From: Streptomyces echinoruber
GTDB taxonomy: Bacteria > Actinomycetota > Actinomycetes > Streptomycetales > Streptomycetaceae
Reading direction: 5' to 3'
Length of the DNA stretch: 64,000 bases
Assembly (NCBI RefSeq): GCF_014651135.1
Contig: NZ_BMWH01000017.1
Coordinates: 97,991 to 161,990, forward strand
Part shown: piece after piece, positions 8,485 through 17,040 of the stretch
Layout: every line of letters starts with the position of its first letter
Position numbering within the stretch: position 1 is the first letter of the stretch
The notes under the pieces: model-generated
Databases searched by the model: none
What the model saw: only the letters and a program-made list of their open reading frames with translations
Told to the model about the DNA's origin: nothing
Made by a program: the position numbers and the translations under genes

Positions 8485-9033
8485 TCAGCCCCGGAAATCG
8501 CCTTCGACGACGTTCCTGATGCGCTCGACCGTGGCCGCCAGATCCTTTTCCAGCTTGGCGCCCCAGTCGGCGAAGAACCTCTGCTTCTCCTGCGCGGTCA
8601 TCTGTGCGGTGATGCCGCGGATTCCCTCCGTGGCCCGGCCCATCCGGAAGTGGTGCACCAGGCGGCTGCCGCTGCCCTCGGCCCGGATGTCGAAGGTCCA
8701 GACGCTGTCCTGGGTCCGGCCGGCGGAGTCCTGGACGGCCCAGGAGAAGGTGACTCCGGGCTCGGCGGCGACGATCTCGGAGCGGGTGCTCCAGGAGCCG
8801 CGGACGACCGGCGCCCAGGCGACGACGTCCTCCGCGCGGTGGTTGTCGCCGCGGAACACGGCGCCGACGGTGCCGGGTTCGCCCGCCACCCATTCCCCGC
8901 CGACGCATTCCTCGCTCCATTCGCCGCTGCGGGTGAGGTCGCTGACGACCGCGTAGACCTGGGCGGGGGTGGCGGCGATGTGCACGTCGGCCGCGACACG
9001 GAACAGGGGCTTTTCGGTGGTGTGTTCGCTCAC
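8485..9033 (-). CDS. SRPBCC (START/polyketide cyclase-like) family protein
   Basis: A 182-aa single-domain protein with the SRPBCC pattern: an N-terminal beta strand VAADVHIAATPAQVYAVVSD, the SGEWSEECVGGEW segment common in polyketide cyclase/dehydrase-like proteins, alternating strands, and a long amphipathic C-terminal helix. The start is GTG 9033 with GGGAG upstream. Members bind hydrophobic or aromatic ligands, and some act as aromatases or cyclases in polyketide pathways. Leading an operon with a ligase and an aromatic monooxygenase, it may bind or cyclise the pathway intermediate. I see no catalytic signature that would fix a reaction. Confidence 0.72.
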   Translation of the reverse strand: MSEHTTEKPLFRVAADVHIAATPAQVYAVVSDLTRSGEWSEECVGGEWVAGEPGTVGAVFRGDNHRAEDVVAWAPVVRGSWSTRSEIVAAEPGVTFSWAVQDSAGRTQDSVWTFDIRAEGSGSRLVHHFRMGRATEGIRGITAQMTAQEKQRFFADWGAKLEKDLAATVERIRNVVEGDFRG

Positions 9034-9210
9034 GTCTGGTCACTCCCGATGGTGGTCCGCCGATGCCGGGAATGCTGCGCCGCGGTCGAGGGCGGGGAAA
9101 AGGCGACCGGTGAGAGAACGTCAAGTCCCCGCGGTGTTCCGCCGGCGACCTGACACAGCACCGGCGCGGGCCGCGACCACGGCCCGCGCCGGCTGGAAGA
9201 ATGCGTGCCC

Positions 9211-10176
9211 ATGCGTGCCGCTTACGTCGAACGGCTCGGCCCGGCCGACGCGATCCGCTTCGGGCGGCTGCCCGATCCCGAGCCCGGCCCCGGTGAGGTG
9301 CTGGTGAGGGTGCTGGCCACCACGGTCAATCCGGTGGACACCTTCGTCCGCTCGGGCCTGTTCCGCACGCCGTTGCCCTTTCCGTTCGTGATCGGCCGCG
9401 ACCTGGTGGGCACGGTCGTCACCGCCGGCGCGGGTTTCGCCGCGGGCGAGACGGTGTGGTGCAACAGCCTCGGCCACGCGGGGCGGCAGGGCGCCGCCGC
9501 CGAGCTGGCCGCGGTGCCGGCCGACCGGCTCTACCGGCTGCCGCCGGGGGTGGCCGCAGAGGAGGCGGTGGCCGTGGTCCACCCGGCCGCCACCGCGTAT
9601 CTGGCCCTGTTCACCCACGGCGGGCTGCGCGCGGGCGAGACCGTGCTGGTGGCCGGGGCGGGCGGCAACGTGGGCGGTGCGCTGGTGGTGCTCGCCGCAC
9701 GGGCCGGCGCCCGGGTGCTGGCCACGGCGTCCCCGCGCGACCACGACCACGTGCGGTCCCTGGGCGCCGCGGAGGTGGTGGACTACCGCGCCCCGGACCT
9801 CGCCGAGCGGCTGGCCCGGTCCGCGCCGTCCGGCGTCGACGTCCACGTCGACACCTCCGGCCGCAACGACCTCAGGTCCGCCGTCGGCCTGCTCGCCCAC
9901 CGCGGCCGGATCGTGCTGCTGGCGGGCGCCAGGGACGAGCCGGTGCTGCCGGTGGGCCCGCTGTACATGAAGGACGGCTCGCTGCGGGGGTTCGCCCTCT
10001 CGCACGCCACGGTCGCGGAACTCGCCGAGGCGGCCGGGACGATCAACGAGGCGCTGGCGGCGGGCGCGCTGCGTCCGCGGGCGCTGGAGCAGGTGCCGCT
10101 GAGCGAGGCGGCGGAGGTCCACCGGCGGATGGAGCGCGGCGAGCTGCGCGGGCGCCGGGTGGTGCTGCGGCCCTGA
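9211..10176 (+). CDS. Zinc-independent NADPH:quinone oxidoreductase (MDR family)
   Basis: A 321-aa medium-chain reductase: N-terminal GroES-like domain with NPVDTFVRSGLF, the Rossmann motif AGAGGNVGGALV, and the DTSGRNDL region. Zinc-binding cysteines are absent, placing it with quinone/enoyl reductases of the Qor type. It could reduce quinones produced when the neighbouring monooxygenase product oxidises, but that is inference. Two starts compete: ATG 9211 (chosen because MRAAYVE is the family's usual beginning) and GTG 9205, closer to GGAAG at 9195-9199. It is divergent from the SRPBCC operon across 177 bp and likely marks the right boundary of the cluster. Confidence 0.82.
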   Translation: MRAAYVERLGPADAIRFGRLPDPEPGPGEVLVRVLATTVNPVDTFVRSGLFRTPLPFPFVIGRDLVGTVVTAGAGFAAGETVWCNSLGHAGRQGAAAELAAVPADRLYRLPPGVAAEEAVAVVHPAATAYLALFTHGGLRAGETVLVAGAGGNVGGALVVLAARAGARVLATASPRDHDHVRSLGAAEVVDYRAPDLAERLARSAPSGVDVHVDTSGRNDLRSAVGLLAHRGRIVLLAGARDEPVLPVGPLYMKDGSLRGFALSHATVAELAEAAGTINEALAAGALRPRALEQVPLSEAAEVHRRMERGELRGRRVVLRP

Positions 10177-10210
10177 CCCCCGGCCGGGTCCGGCAGGTGC
10201 GTGGCGGGGC

Positions 10211-10289
10211 CGCGTGCGGCGGATCCGCGTGCGGCGTGTCCGCGTGCGGTGTGCCTGCGTGCGGTGTGCCTGCGTGCGGTGGTCCGCGT
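10211..10289. repeat. Five-copy 15-bp tandem repeat
   Basis: Units such as CGCGTGCGGCGTGTC and TGCGTGCGGTGTGCC repeat about five times starting 35 bp after the reductase stop. They are followed by a looser GGAGCCGGGG repeat to about 10385. No gene is visible in this convergent gap. Confidence 0.8.
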
Positions 10290-10428
10290 CCGCCCGGGCG
10301 GGGCGGGCGCGAACACGCCAGTGGTCCGGGAGCCGGGGTCCGGGAGCCGGGGAGGACCCAGGAGCCGGGGAGGACTCAGCAGCCAAGGGGGACGGGGCGC
10401 GTCGCCGTCCCCGCCGGGAGGCGGCGGC

Positions 10429-11247
10429 TCAGCCGACGTGGGTGGAGAACAGTCCGCCGGTCGGGCCCTGCTTGTCGCCGCCCTGGGCCTTCCTCAGGGC
10501 GTTGGCGAGGCTCTCCAGGGTGAGGGACTGCAGGATGACGCGGCCGCTGCCCTCCAGGGTGGCCAGGGACAGGCCCTCGCCGCCGAAGACGGCGTTCATC
10601 AGGCCCTGGCGGTTGAGGCCGCCGATGCGCTGGACGCCGTACCGGATGCCCTCCTCGAAGGCGACGACGCAGCCGGTGTCGACCTCGATCCGGCCGCCGA
10701 AGTCGGCCGGATCGAGGTCGATGAAGTTGCCGGCGCCCGCGATGATCACCGTGCCGTGCCCGGTGAACTTCTCCAGGACGAAGCCCTCACCGCCGCTCGT
10801 GCCGGTGCGGCCGCCGACGAAGGCGATGCCGAAGTCGACGGTGGACTCGGCGGCGACGAAGGCATCCTTCTCCGCGAACCACGCGCGTGTGCCGTCCAGT
10901 TCCAGGGCGCGCATCTCGCCGGGCAGGACGCCCGCGAAGCCGACGGTGCCCTGGCCGCCCTGGGCGGTGAAGTACTGGAACGCCGGCGACTCGCCCGCCA
11001 GTACCCGCTGCCCGACCTGCATGGCCGTCCCCATGGCCTGCCGCAGGAAGCCGCCCATGCCGCCGCCCGACCCGTCCCGGGCCTGCTGCCCGTCTCCGTT
11101 CGACGGCGTCGACAGGCGGGTCTCCATCGTCACGTTCGACGTCTTGAACAGGAACTTTCCGGCCTCGCAGTACACGGTCTGGCCCGGCTGCAGGGTGACG
11201 ACCGCCATCTGCATGGCGTTGCCGACGATCTCTTGCTGAAGGGTCAC
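10429..11247 (-). CDS. AIM24 family protein
   Basis: A 272-aa protein of the AIM24/TIGR00266 family, rich in beta strands and glycine. It has the characteristic VYCEAGKFLF beginning, repeated GGEGFVLEKFTGHGTV-type strands, and the acidic ligand-like segment FIDLDPADFGGRIEVDTGCVV. Its biochemical role is unknown; in yeast the mitochondrial namesake affects membrane organisation, and bacterial members resemble tryptophan-RNA-binding attenuation folds. The chosen start is GTG 11247 (VTLQQEIVG); the ribosome site is weak, so the start is less sure. It is downstream of the allantoin genes but not obviously related to them. Confidence 0.82.
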   Translation of the reverse strand: MTLQQEIVGNAMQMAVVTLQPGQTVYCEAGKFLFKTSNVTMETRLSTPSNGDGQQARDGSGGGMGGFLRQAMGTAMQVGQRVLAGESPAFQYFTAQGGQGTVGFAGVLPGEMRALELDGTRAWFAEKDAFVAAESTVDFGIAFVGGRTGTSGGEGFVLEKFTGHGTVIIAGAGNFIDLDPADFGGRIEVDTGCVVAFEEGIRYGVQRIGGLNRQGLMNAVFGGEGLSLATLEGSGRVILQSLTLESLANALRKAQGGDKQGPTGGLFSTHVG

Positions 11248-11457
11248 ACCGGATGAACGCGGGAGTGGACCGGCGGGTTCCGCCGGCGGGCGGAGGCCAC
11301 GGACGGGCGGAGGCTGCGGGTGGGGTGCGCCGGAGCCGTACGGTCGGCACGCGCACCGCACGCACCAGATGCACCATGCGCACCACGCGCACCGGGGCGT
11401 CGGCCACCCCTCCGCCGTCACCCGCCCGGCCCTCACGCCGACCCCCCGCCTCCCGTG

Positions 11458-12612
11458 TCACCCGCCCAGCTCCCGGTGGCGGGCCGCCAGTGCTGCCGCG
11501 CCCGCCTTCGTGAGCGAGCCGAACAGGCGCAGCCGGGAGATGCCCCCGTCGGGGAAGACGTCCACGCGCGCGTGCGTGCCGACGGCGGGCGTGTCGAGGA
11601 CGAAGCGGTGGCCGGTGTCGGGCTGGAGGCGGGTGCGGGGCAGGATCTCGCGCCACCCGCCCCCCTCGCTCTCCGCGCCCTCCTCGCCCTCCGCATCCTC
11701 TTCCTCTGCGTCCCGCACGGAGACCGAGGCCCAGCCGGCGGCGTTGCCCTTGAGGCAGGCGGTGTCGATCTCCAGGGCGCGGATCTCGGACTGGGCGGCC
11801 AGGCGGTAGCGGATCCAGTCGTGGCCGGTGTCGCGGCGGCGCCGGGTCTCCCAGCCGTCGTCCATCCTGTGGGAGCGGCCGGGCCGGATGGTGTGGACGG
11901 CGGGCGAGTAGAAGAGGTCGGAGGCGTCCTCGACGCACCCGCCGTTCTCCAGGGCCACGACGTCGAAGGTGCCCAGCGCGGCCAGCCAGGCCGGGTCGGG
12001 GGCGACCTCGCCGTACACGCGCAGGCGCGCGACGCCCCCGTCGGGGTGCTGGTTGAGGCGCAGGTGGGTGAAGCGCCGCTCGACGGCGACCTCGAAGCCG
12101 TTGGCGGCGTGGCCGCCGACCTCGGTGCGCGGGACGAGCGTCGTCCACTCCACGCCGTCGCCGAGCAGGTCCCACGGCGAGGGGGTGCCCGGCACCGAGG
12201 CGGCCCGGATTGACACCGCCTGCGGGTGGTTGCCGCGGAAGTGCGCGGTGTCGACGACGATGCCGCGCACGACGCCGGGCGCGCCGAGGCGGATCAGCGC
12301 CCAGTCGTGGTCCTCGGGGGCGGGCCAGGGGTGCCCGGCGCCCGTGCCGCGGCGGCGCCGGGTCTCCCAGCCGTCCATGACCTTGCCCTTGTGGCCGAAG
12401 CGCTCCGGTTCGAACACGGCGGGTCCGGGCACGAGCAGGTTCTCGCGCTCGGCGAAGAACTCGTCGTTGGCGGCGACGACGGCGGCGCCCAGCCGGCGGT
12501 CGGCGAGGTCGGCGTGATGGGTGAAGGGGAAGTCGGCGGTGCGGTAGTCCGCGTACGGGTCACCGCCGCGGTAGGGGTGCGCGGCGCCGGTGAAGCGGGG
12601 AATCTCCGTCAC
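11458..12612 (-). CDS. alc: Allantoicase
   Basis: Hydrolyses allantoate to ureidoglycolate and urea. The 384-aa protein shows the family's internal duplication: two allantoicase-repeat modules, each starting with DGWETRRRR (first near residue 80, second near residue 250) and each followed by IVVDTAHFRGN or LEIDTACLKGN. It starts at GTG 12612. An acidic stretch of about 17 residues (AEEEDAEGEEGAESE) interrupts the second module; it is encoded by a short repeat and is probably a surface-loop expansion. It lies 142 bp downstream of allantoinase on the same strand, so the pair very likely forms one transcription unit controlled by AllR. Confidence 0.93.
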   Translation of the reverse strand: MTEIPRFTGAAHPYRGGDPYADYRTADFPFTHHADLADRRLGAAVVAANDEFFAERENLLVPGPAVFEPERFGHKGKVMDGWETRRRRGTGAGHPWPAPEDHDWALIRLGAPGVVRGIVVDTAHFRGNHPQAVSIRAASVPGTPSPWDLLGDGVEWTTLVPRTEVGGHAANGFEVAVERRFTHLRLNQHPDGGVARLRVYGEVAPDPAWLAALGTFDVVALENGGCVEDASDLFYSPAVHTIRPGRSHRMDDGWETRRRRDTGHDWIRYRLAAQSEIRALEIDTACLKGNAAGWASVSVRDAEEEDAEGEEGAESEGGGWREILPRTRLQPDTGHRFVLDTPAVGTHARVDVFPDGGISRLRLFGSLTKAGAAALAARHRELGG

Positions 12613-12754
12613 GGTGATCAGGGGTTCCTTTCCGGTCGGCCGGAGCGTGCGGGGCGGTGTCCCGGTGCGGCGGGAGGGCGGTGCGCGCGCCCGGTGGGAC
12701 CGCCGTGCCGCACGCGCGCACGGGTCACGCGAGCCCGGATCATGCGGGCACAGG

Positions 12755-14095
12755 TCACGCGGGCCGGGTGAGCAGTCGTCCCTTCGGCTCGGTGAACTCG
12801 CCGTCGGCGTAGACGCGTTCGCCGCGCAGCCAGGTGGATCTGACCACGCCGCTGAGGGTGCGGCCGGCGTAGGCGGTGACGGGGTTGCGGTGCTGCAGGG
12901 CGGCCGGGTCCACGGTGAAGGTCTCGTCGGGCGCGAGGACGGCGAAGTCGGCGTCGCGGCCGGGCGCTATGGCGCCCTTGCGGCCGTCGAGGCCGACGAG
13001 GGCCGCCGTCCGCGCGGACATCCAGCGCGCGACGTCCTCCAGGGTGTGGCCGCGCCGCCGGGCCTCGGTCCACACGGCCGCGAGGCCGAGCTGGAGGCCG
13101 GAGATGCCGCCCCAGGCGGTGGCGAAGTCGCCGGTCTTCAGGTCGGGGGTGGAGGGCGAGTGGTCGGTGACGACGCAGTCGATCGTGCCGTCGGCGAGCG
13201 CCTGCCACAGCAGGTCCCGGTTGGCGGCCTCGCGGATCGGCGGGCAGCACTTGAACTCGCCGGCGCCGTCCGGCACCTCCTCCGCGGTGAGGGTCAGGTA
13301 GTGCGGGCAGGTCTCCACGGTGAGCCGGACGCCCTCGGCGCGGGCGGCGGCGATCAGCGGCAGCGCGTCGCTCGAGGACAGGTGCAGCACGTGCACGCGC
13401 GCGTGGAGGCGTCTCGCCCGGTCGATCAGGTGCGCGACGGCCGAGTCCTCGGCGCCGCGCGGGCGGGAGGCGAGGAAGTCGGCGTACCGGGGGCCGCCGC
13501 GCTGCGGGGCGGCGGCGAGGTGGTGCGGGTCCTCGGCGTGCACGACGAGCAGCCCGTCGAAGGAGGCGGTCTCGGCCATGGAGCGGGCCAGGGCGTCCTG
13601 GTCGAGGTGCGGGAACTCCTCCACCCCGGACGGCGACAGGAACGCCTTGAACCCGAAGACGCCGGCCTCGTGCAGCGGCCGCAGGTCGGCCGTGTTGTCC
13701 GGGAGGGCGCCGCCCCAGAAGCCGACGTCGACGTGCACCCGGCCGGCGGCGGTCTTCCGCTTGACGCGCAGGTTGTCGACGGTGGTGGTGGGCGGCAGGG
13801 AGTTCAGCGGCATGTCGACGAGGGTCGTGACGCCGCCGGCCGCCGCGGCGCGCGTGGCGGTCCGAAAGCCCTCCCATTCGGTGCGGCCGGGGTCGTTGAC
13901 GTGCACGTGGGTGTCGACCAGGCCGGGCAGTACGACGTGGTCGCCGACGTCCTCCAGGCGGGCGCCGGGCGGTACGTCGGCGTCGTACGGCAGGAGTGCG
14001 GTGATGGTGCCGCCGGTGACCGCGACGGAGGCGGCGCGCGTCCCCTCCGGGGTGATGACGCGCGTCGAACGCAGCACCAGTTCAGCGTCGGGCAC
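12755..14095 (-). CDS. allB: Allantoinase
   Basis: Opens the hydantoin ring of allantoin to give allantoate. The 446-aa cyclic amidohydrolase has the metal ligand pair in DTHVHVNDPG, the lysine that becomes carbamylated in GVFGFKAFLS, histidines in LVVHAEDPHH and HVLHLSS, and the metal-binding aspartate in CVVTDHSPS. The start is GTG 14095 with GGGGAG upstream. The gene is divergent from the AllR-type regulator. A palindrome matching two other purine-gene promoters lies 77 bp before its start (14172-14186). Confidence 0.94.
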   Translation of the reverse strand: MPDAELVLRSTRVITPEGTRAASVAVTGGTITALLPYDADVPPGARLEDVGDHVVLPGLVDTHVHVNDPGRTEWEGFRTATRAAAAGGVTTLVDMPLNSLPPTTTVDNLRVKRKTAAGRVHVDVGFWGGALPDNTADLRPLHEAGVFGFKAFLSPSGVEEFPHLDQDALARSMAETASFDGLLVVHAEDPHHLAAAPQRGGPRYADFLASRPRGAEDSAVAHLIDRARRLHARVHVLHLSSSDALPLIAAARAEGVRLTVETCPHYLTLTAEEVPDGAGEFKCCPPIREAANRDLLWQALADGTIDCVVTDHSPSTPDLKTGDFATAWGGISGLQLGLAAVWTEARRRGHTLEDVARWMSARTAALVGLDGRKGAIAPGRDADFAVLAPDETFTVDPAALQHRNPVTAYAGRTLSGVVRSTWLRGERVYADGEFTEPKGRLLTRPA

Positions 14096-14171
14096 CCGGA
14101 GCTCCCCTCGCCACGTTTCCTCGGTTTCCGAGGTTTCCTCGGTTCTTCGATTCTTCGGTTCTTCGGTTCCT

Positions 14172-14186
14172 TCAACGTTCTGTTGA
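14172..14186. promoter_or_regulatory. Candidate AllR operator TCAAC-N5-GTTGA (allantoinase/allR promoter)
   Basis: The sequence TCAACGTTCTGTTGA forms a perfect 5-bp inverted repeat with a 5-bp spacer. The same pattern occurs before malate synthase (16964-16978, one mismatch) and before the urate operon (36471-36485). It lies in the shared promoter of allantoinase and the IclR-type regulator. Confidence 0.72.
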
Positions 14187-14430
14187 GCGGAGTCTCCACT
14201 CCCCCCATGCCACCGTCAAGGGCACACTGCTGTAGGTATCCCGACGAATCCGGCCTGGACGCTTCCATGAAGCGGAATTAGGATTCCGCTCAGCAGAAGC
14301 AAGGTCCGCGCGGCCGGTCCGCACCGACCGGTCCACGGCGACCGGGCCGCACCGGCCGGTCCGCGCGCCCGGGGAGCCGGTCGACCGCCGGATACGCTTG
14401 CCCTCCCCGCCCGTCCGAAAGGAACGCCCC

Positions 14431-15231
14431 GTGCCGACCTCCAGCGCCCGCACCACCGGCTCCGCCCGGCCCGCAGCCGGCGGGGTCCAGTCCCTGGAGC
14501 GCGCCTTCGGCCTGCTGGAGCGCATGGCGGACGCGGGCGGCGAGGTCGGCCTGAGCGAGCTGTCGGCGAGCAGCGGGCTGCCGCTGCCCACCATCCACCG
14601 CCTGATGCGCACCCTGGTGGCCTGCGGCTACGTACGCCAGCAGCCCAACCGCCGCTACGCGCTCGGCCCGCGCCTGATCCGCCTCGGCGAGTCCGCCTCT
14701 CGCCTGCTGGGCGCCTGGGCCCGGCCGCACCTGGCCCGCCTGGTGGAGGAGACCGGCGAGACGGCGAACATGGCGCTGCTGGACGGCGACGAGGCCGTGT
14801 ACGTGGCGCAGGTGCCGTCCAAGCACTCCATGCGCATGTTCACGGAGGTGGGCCGGCGGGTCCTGCCCCACTCCACGGGCGTCGGCAAGGCGCTGCTGGC
14901 GGCCTTCCCGGACGAGGAGGTGCGCGCCCTGCTCGCCCGCACCGGCATGCCCGCCGCGACCGAGAAGACCATCACCACGCCGGAGGGCTTCCTCGCGGCC
15001 CTGGAGGACGTGCGCCGGCTCGGGTACGCCGTCGACGACAACGAGCAGGAGATAGGGGTCCGCTGCCTCGCGGTGCCGGTGCCCGGCTCCCCCACCCCGG
15101 CCGCCCTCTCCATCTCCGGGCCCGCGGGACGGGTCACCGAGGCGGCGACGGCGCGGATCGTGCCGGTGCTGCTGGAGGTCGCGCGGGAACTGTCGGAGAC
15201 ACTGGCGAGCTCATCCGGCCCGGCGGGCTGA
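14431..15231 (+). CDS. allR: IclR-family transcriptional repressor of allantoin catabolism (AllR)
   Basis: A 266-aa IclR regulator: N-terminal winged helix-turn-helix (about residues 16-75, with LPLPTIHRLMRTLVACGYV as recognition region) and a C-terminal effector-binding domain containing VPSKHSMRMFTEVGRR, LPHSTGVGKALLA and DDNEQEIGVRCLAVPV. Start GTG 14431 has AAAGGA seven bases upstream. Position, divergent from allantoinase, matches the S. coelicolor AllR arrangement, where AllR represses the allantoin and malate synthase genes and an allantoin-pathway intermediate relieves repression. The operator assignment here is inferred from the shared palindrome, not shown. Confidence 0.87.
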   Translation: MPTSSARTTGSARPAAGGVQSLERAFGLLERMADAGGEVGLSELSASSGLPLPTIHRLMRTLVACGYVRQQPNRRYALGPRLIRLGESASRLLGAWARPHLARLVEETGETANMALLDGDEAVYVAQVPSKHSMRMFTEVGRRVLPHSTGVGKALLAAFPDEEVRALLARTGMPAATEKTITTPEGFLAALEDVRRLGYAVDDNEQEIGVRCLAVPVPGSPTPAALSISGPAGRVTEAATARIVPVLLEVARELSETLASSSGPAG

Positions 15232-15239
15232 GTCCCGCG

Positions 15240-15422
15240 GGAGACGGGACGGACCGCTCCGGTCGACGGACCGGCAGACCGGCAGACCGACGGATCTACA
15301 GACCAACGAGCCGACGACCGACCACGCACCGGCTGCTCCCACCCACCGGACCCGCCCACGGCTCCCGCCCACCGGCCGTCCGCAAGCCCCGCCCACCGCG
15401 AGCCCCGCCCACCGGGCCGCCC
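15240..15422. repeat. Degenerate short tandem repeats after allR
   Basis: GACCGGCAGACC-like 9-bp units followed by CCCGCCCACCGG-like 12-bp units fill the convergent gap between allR and the DUF5955 gene. Nothing else is recognisable. Confidence 0.65.
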
Positions 15423-15427
15423 GCGCG

Positions 15428-15766
15428 TCACCCGCTCGCGCCCCCGTCCATCGCCCCCCGCCGCCGCTCCCCGAACAGCTCCACCGCCGCCCGCACCCGC
15501 GTCAGTCCCTGTGCGAGCGCGCTGACGGAGCCGATCGCGCCGGCGAGGAGGAGCAGGGACCGGTGCAGCCGGTCGGTCTCCGGGACGCCTCCCACGGTCA
15601 TCGCGGCGAGCGCGGCGAGTTCCTCCTCCGCGATGGGCCGGTCGGGTAACTCGGCCGGATACGCGGCCAGTTGGCGGCGCAACCGGGACACGGCGACGCG
15701 CAGTTCCGTCACTCTCGGGTCCTCGCCGCTGCCGGCCACCGGTCTCTGCCCCAAGCTTCGCACCAC
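15428..15766 (-). CDS. DUF5955-like small conserved Streptomyces protein
   Basis: A 112-aa protein reading VVRSLGQRPVAG, then ELRVAVSRLRRQLAAYPAELPDR and a leucine-rich helical C-terminus with LLLLAGAIGSVSAL. It resembles the small DUF5955 proteins found beside allantoin genes in Streptomyces; the family name is given from memory. A coiled-coil start and a mildly hydrophobic helix are visible, with no catalytic motif. The start is GTG 15766 (or 15763), preceded by GAGGGGGAG. Long open frames extend upstream but consist of GC-biased low-complexity sequence. Function unknown. Confidence 0.65.
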   Translation of the reverse strand: MVRSLGQRPVAGSGEDPRVTELRVAVSRLRRQLAAYPAELPDRPIAEEELAALAAMTVGGVPETDRLHRSLLLLAGAIGSVSALAQGLTRVRAAVELFGERRRGAMDGGASG

Positions 15767-16039
15767 AGCTCCCCCTCGCACGCCGTCGTGCGCGGCTTCT
15801 CCGTTCGCGAGCGCCCCCTGCGCCTCCCGTGCGCCGGGGACGCGGGCCAGTAAACGCCACCGAGTGCGCCCGCGCCACCGTACGGGGCGAAATTCGGCGC
15901 CCCGGCCCCACCCGTGACCCGGACACGCGCCCCGGCCGCCTGTCGTCCCGTCCGTCCACCCGCCTGTCCGGCCGCCCGCCTGTCTGCCCGCCCGCCCGGC
16001 GGGGCGGCGGCGGGCGCGGCCGTCCGGTATGCAGGAGCC

Positions 16040-16789
16040 ATGACGCAGACGAAGCGTGGCCCCACGGCACCCCCGGCCCCCGGCCCCGCGCCCCGGACGA
16101 ACCACGACCCCGCGCCCCGGACGAACCACGACCCCGCGCGGACGGACTCCGACCCCGCCCCACGGACGGACTCCGGCCCCGTGCCCCGGTCGGACCGTGA
16201 GGAAGGGCAGGTCGCCGGGCTGCTGCTGGCCGCCGGCGGGGGGCGGCGGCTCGGCGGGCGGCCCAAGGCGCTGCTCACCCACCGGGGCCGGCCGCTCGTG
16301 GAGCACGCGGTGCGGGTGCTGCGGGCGGGCGGCTGCGCGCGCGTGCACGTGGTGCTGGGGGCGCGGGCCGGTGTCGTACGGGAGCGGGCGGACCTGAGCG
16401 GCTGCACGGTGGTGGACAACCCGGAGTGGGCGCAGGGCATGGGCTCCTCCCTGCGCGCCGGGCTCGCCTCGCTGGCCGGGACGGGCGCGCGGGCGGCGCT
16501 GGTGCTGCTGGTCGACCAGCCCGGCATCGGACCGGAGGCGGTAACCCGGATCCGGGCCGCGTACGCGTCACCGGAGTCGCTCGCCATGGCGTCCTACGGC
16601 GGAGTGCGTGGGCACCCGGTCCTGCTCGGCGCCGCCCACTGGTCGGGCGTCGCGGCGACCGCGACGGGCGACCGGGGGGCCCGGGCCTACCTGAAGGCGC
16701 ACGAGGCGGCGATCCGGTGGGTGGAGTGCGCGGACGTGGCGCAGCCGTACGACATCGACACGGAAGCCGACCTGACGCACCTGCGGTGA
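16040..16789 (+). CDS. MobA-like nucleotidyltransferase with repeat-expanded N-terminus
   Basis: The core, from about residue 56, is a MobA/MocA-type NTP transferase: LLLAAGGGRRLGGRPKALL is the nucleotide-binding signature, and DNPEWAQGMGSSLRAGL and LVDQPGIGP follow in the expected order. Such enzymes transfer CMP or GMP to molybdopterin; one near purine genes could mature xanthine dehydrogenase, although no dehydrogenase gene is in the window. The first 55 residues are unusual: proline-rich APRTNHDP-type repeats (16070-16190) encoded by imperfect 24-bp DNA repeats. The ATG at 16040 has GGAG only two bases upstream, so the true start is uncertain; GTG 16182 is an alternative without a ribosome site. 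Confidence 0.75.
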   Translation: MTQTKRGPTAPPAPGPAPRTNHDPAPRTNHDPARTDSDPAPRTDSGPVPRSDREEGQVAGLLLAAGGGRRLGGRPKALLTHRGRPLVEHAVRVLRAGGCARVHVVLGARAGVVRERADLSGCTVVDNPEWAQGMGSSLRAGLASLAGTGARAALVLLVDQPGIGPEAVTRIRAAYASPESLAMASYGGVRGHPVLLGAAHWSGVAATATGDRGARAYLKAHEAAIRWVECADVAQPYDIDTEADLTHLR

Positions 16790-16963
16790 GGGCCGCCGCG
16801 GGAGGGGCCATACCGCCTCGACGGAAAGGCCGGAGCGCCCCGGCGGAAGGGATGGAACGCCCCGACGGAAGGGCCGCGGCGCCCGGCAGGAGGAACCGCG
16901 GACGCCTCGGTTCCAGAGCCTGCCGCGGCTCCAGAACCTGCCGCGGCTCAGAGCCTCCCGGCG

Positions 16964-16978
16964 TCAACAAACCATTGA
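16964..16978. promoter_or_regulatory. Candidate AllR operator (malate synthase promoter)
   Basis: TCAACAAACCATTGA matches the TCAAC-N5-GTTGA pattern with one base changed in the right arm. It lies 63 bp before the malate synthase ATG, in a locally AT-rich stretch that probably contains the promoter. Confidence 0.62.
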
Positions 16979-17040
16979 ACTTCCACCATGAGGAAATTAG
17001 CATCCGTTTTCCAGAAGCCCGTCCAAGGGAGTGACAGCCG

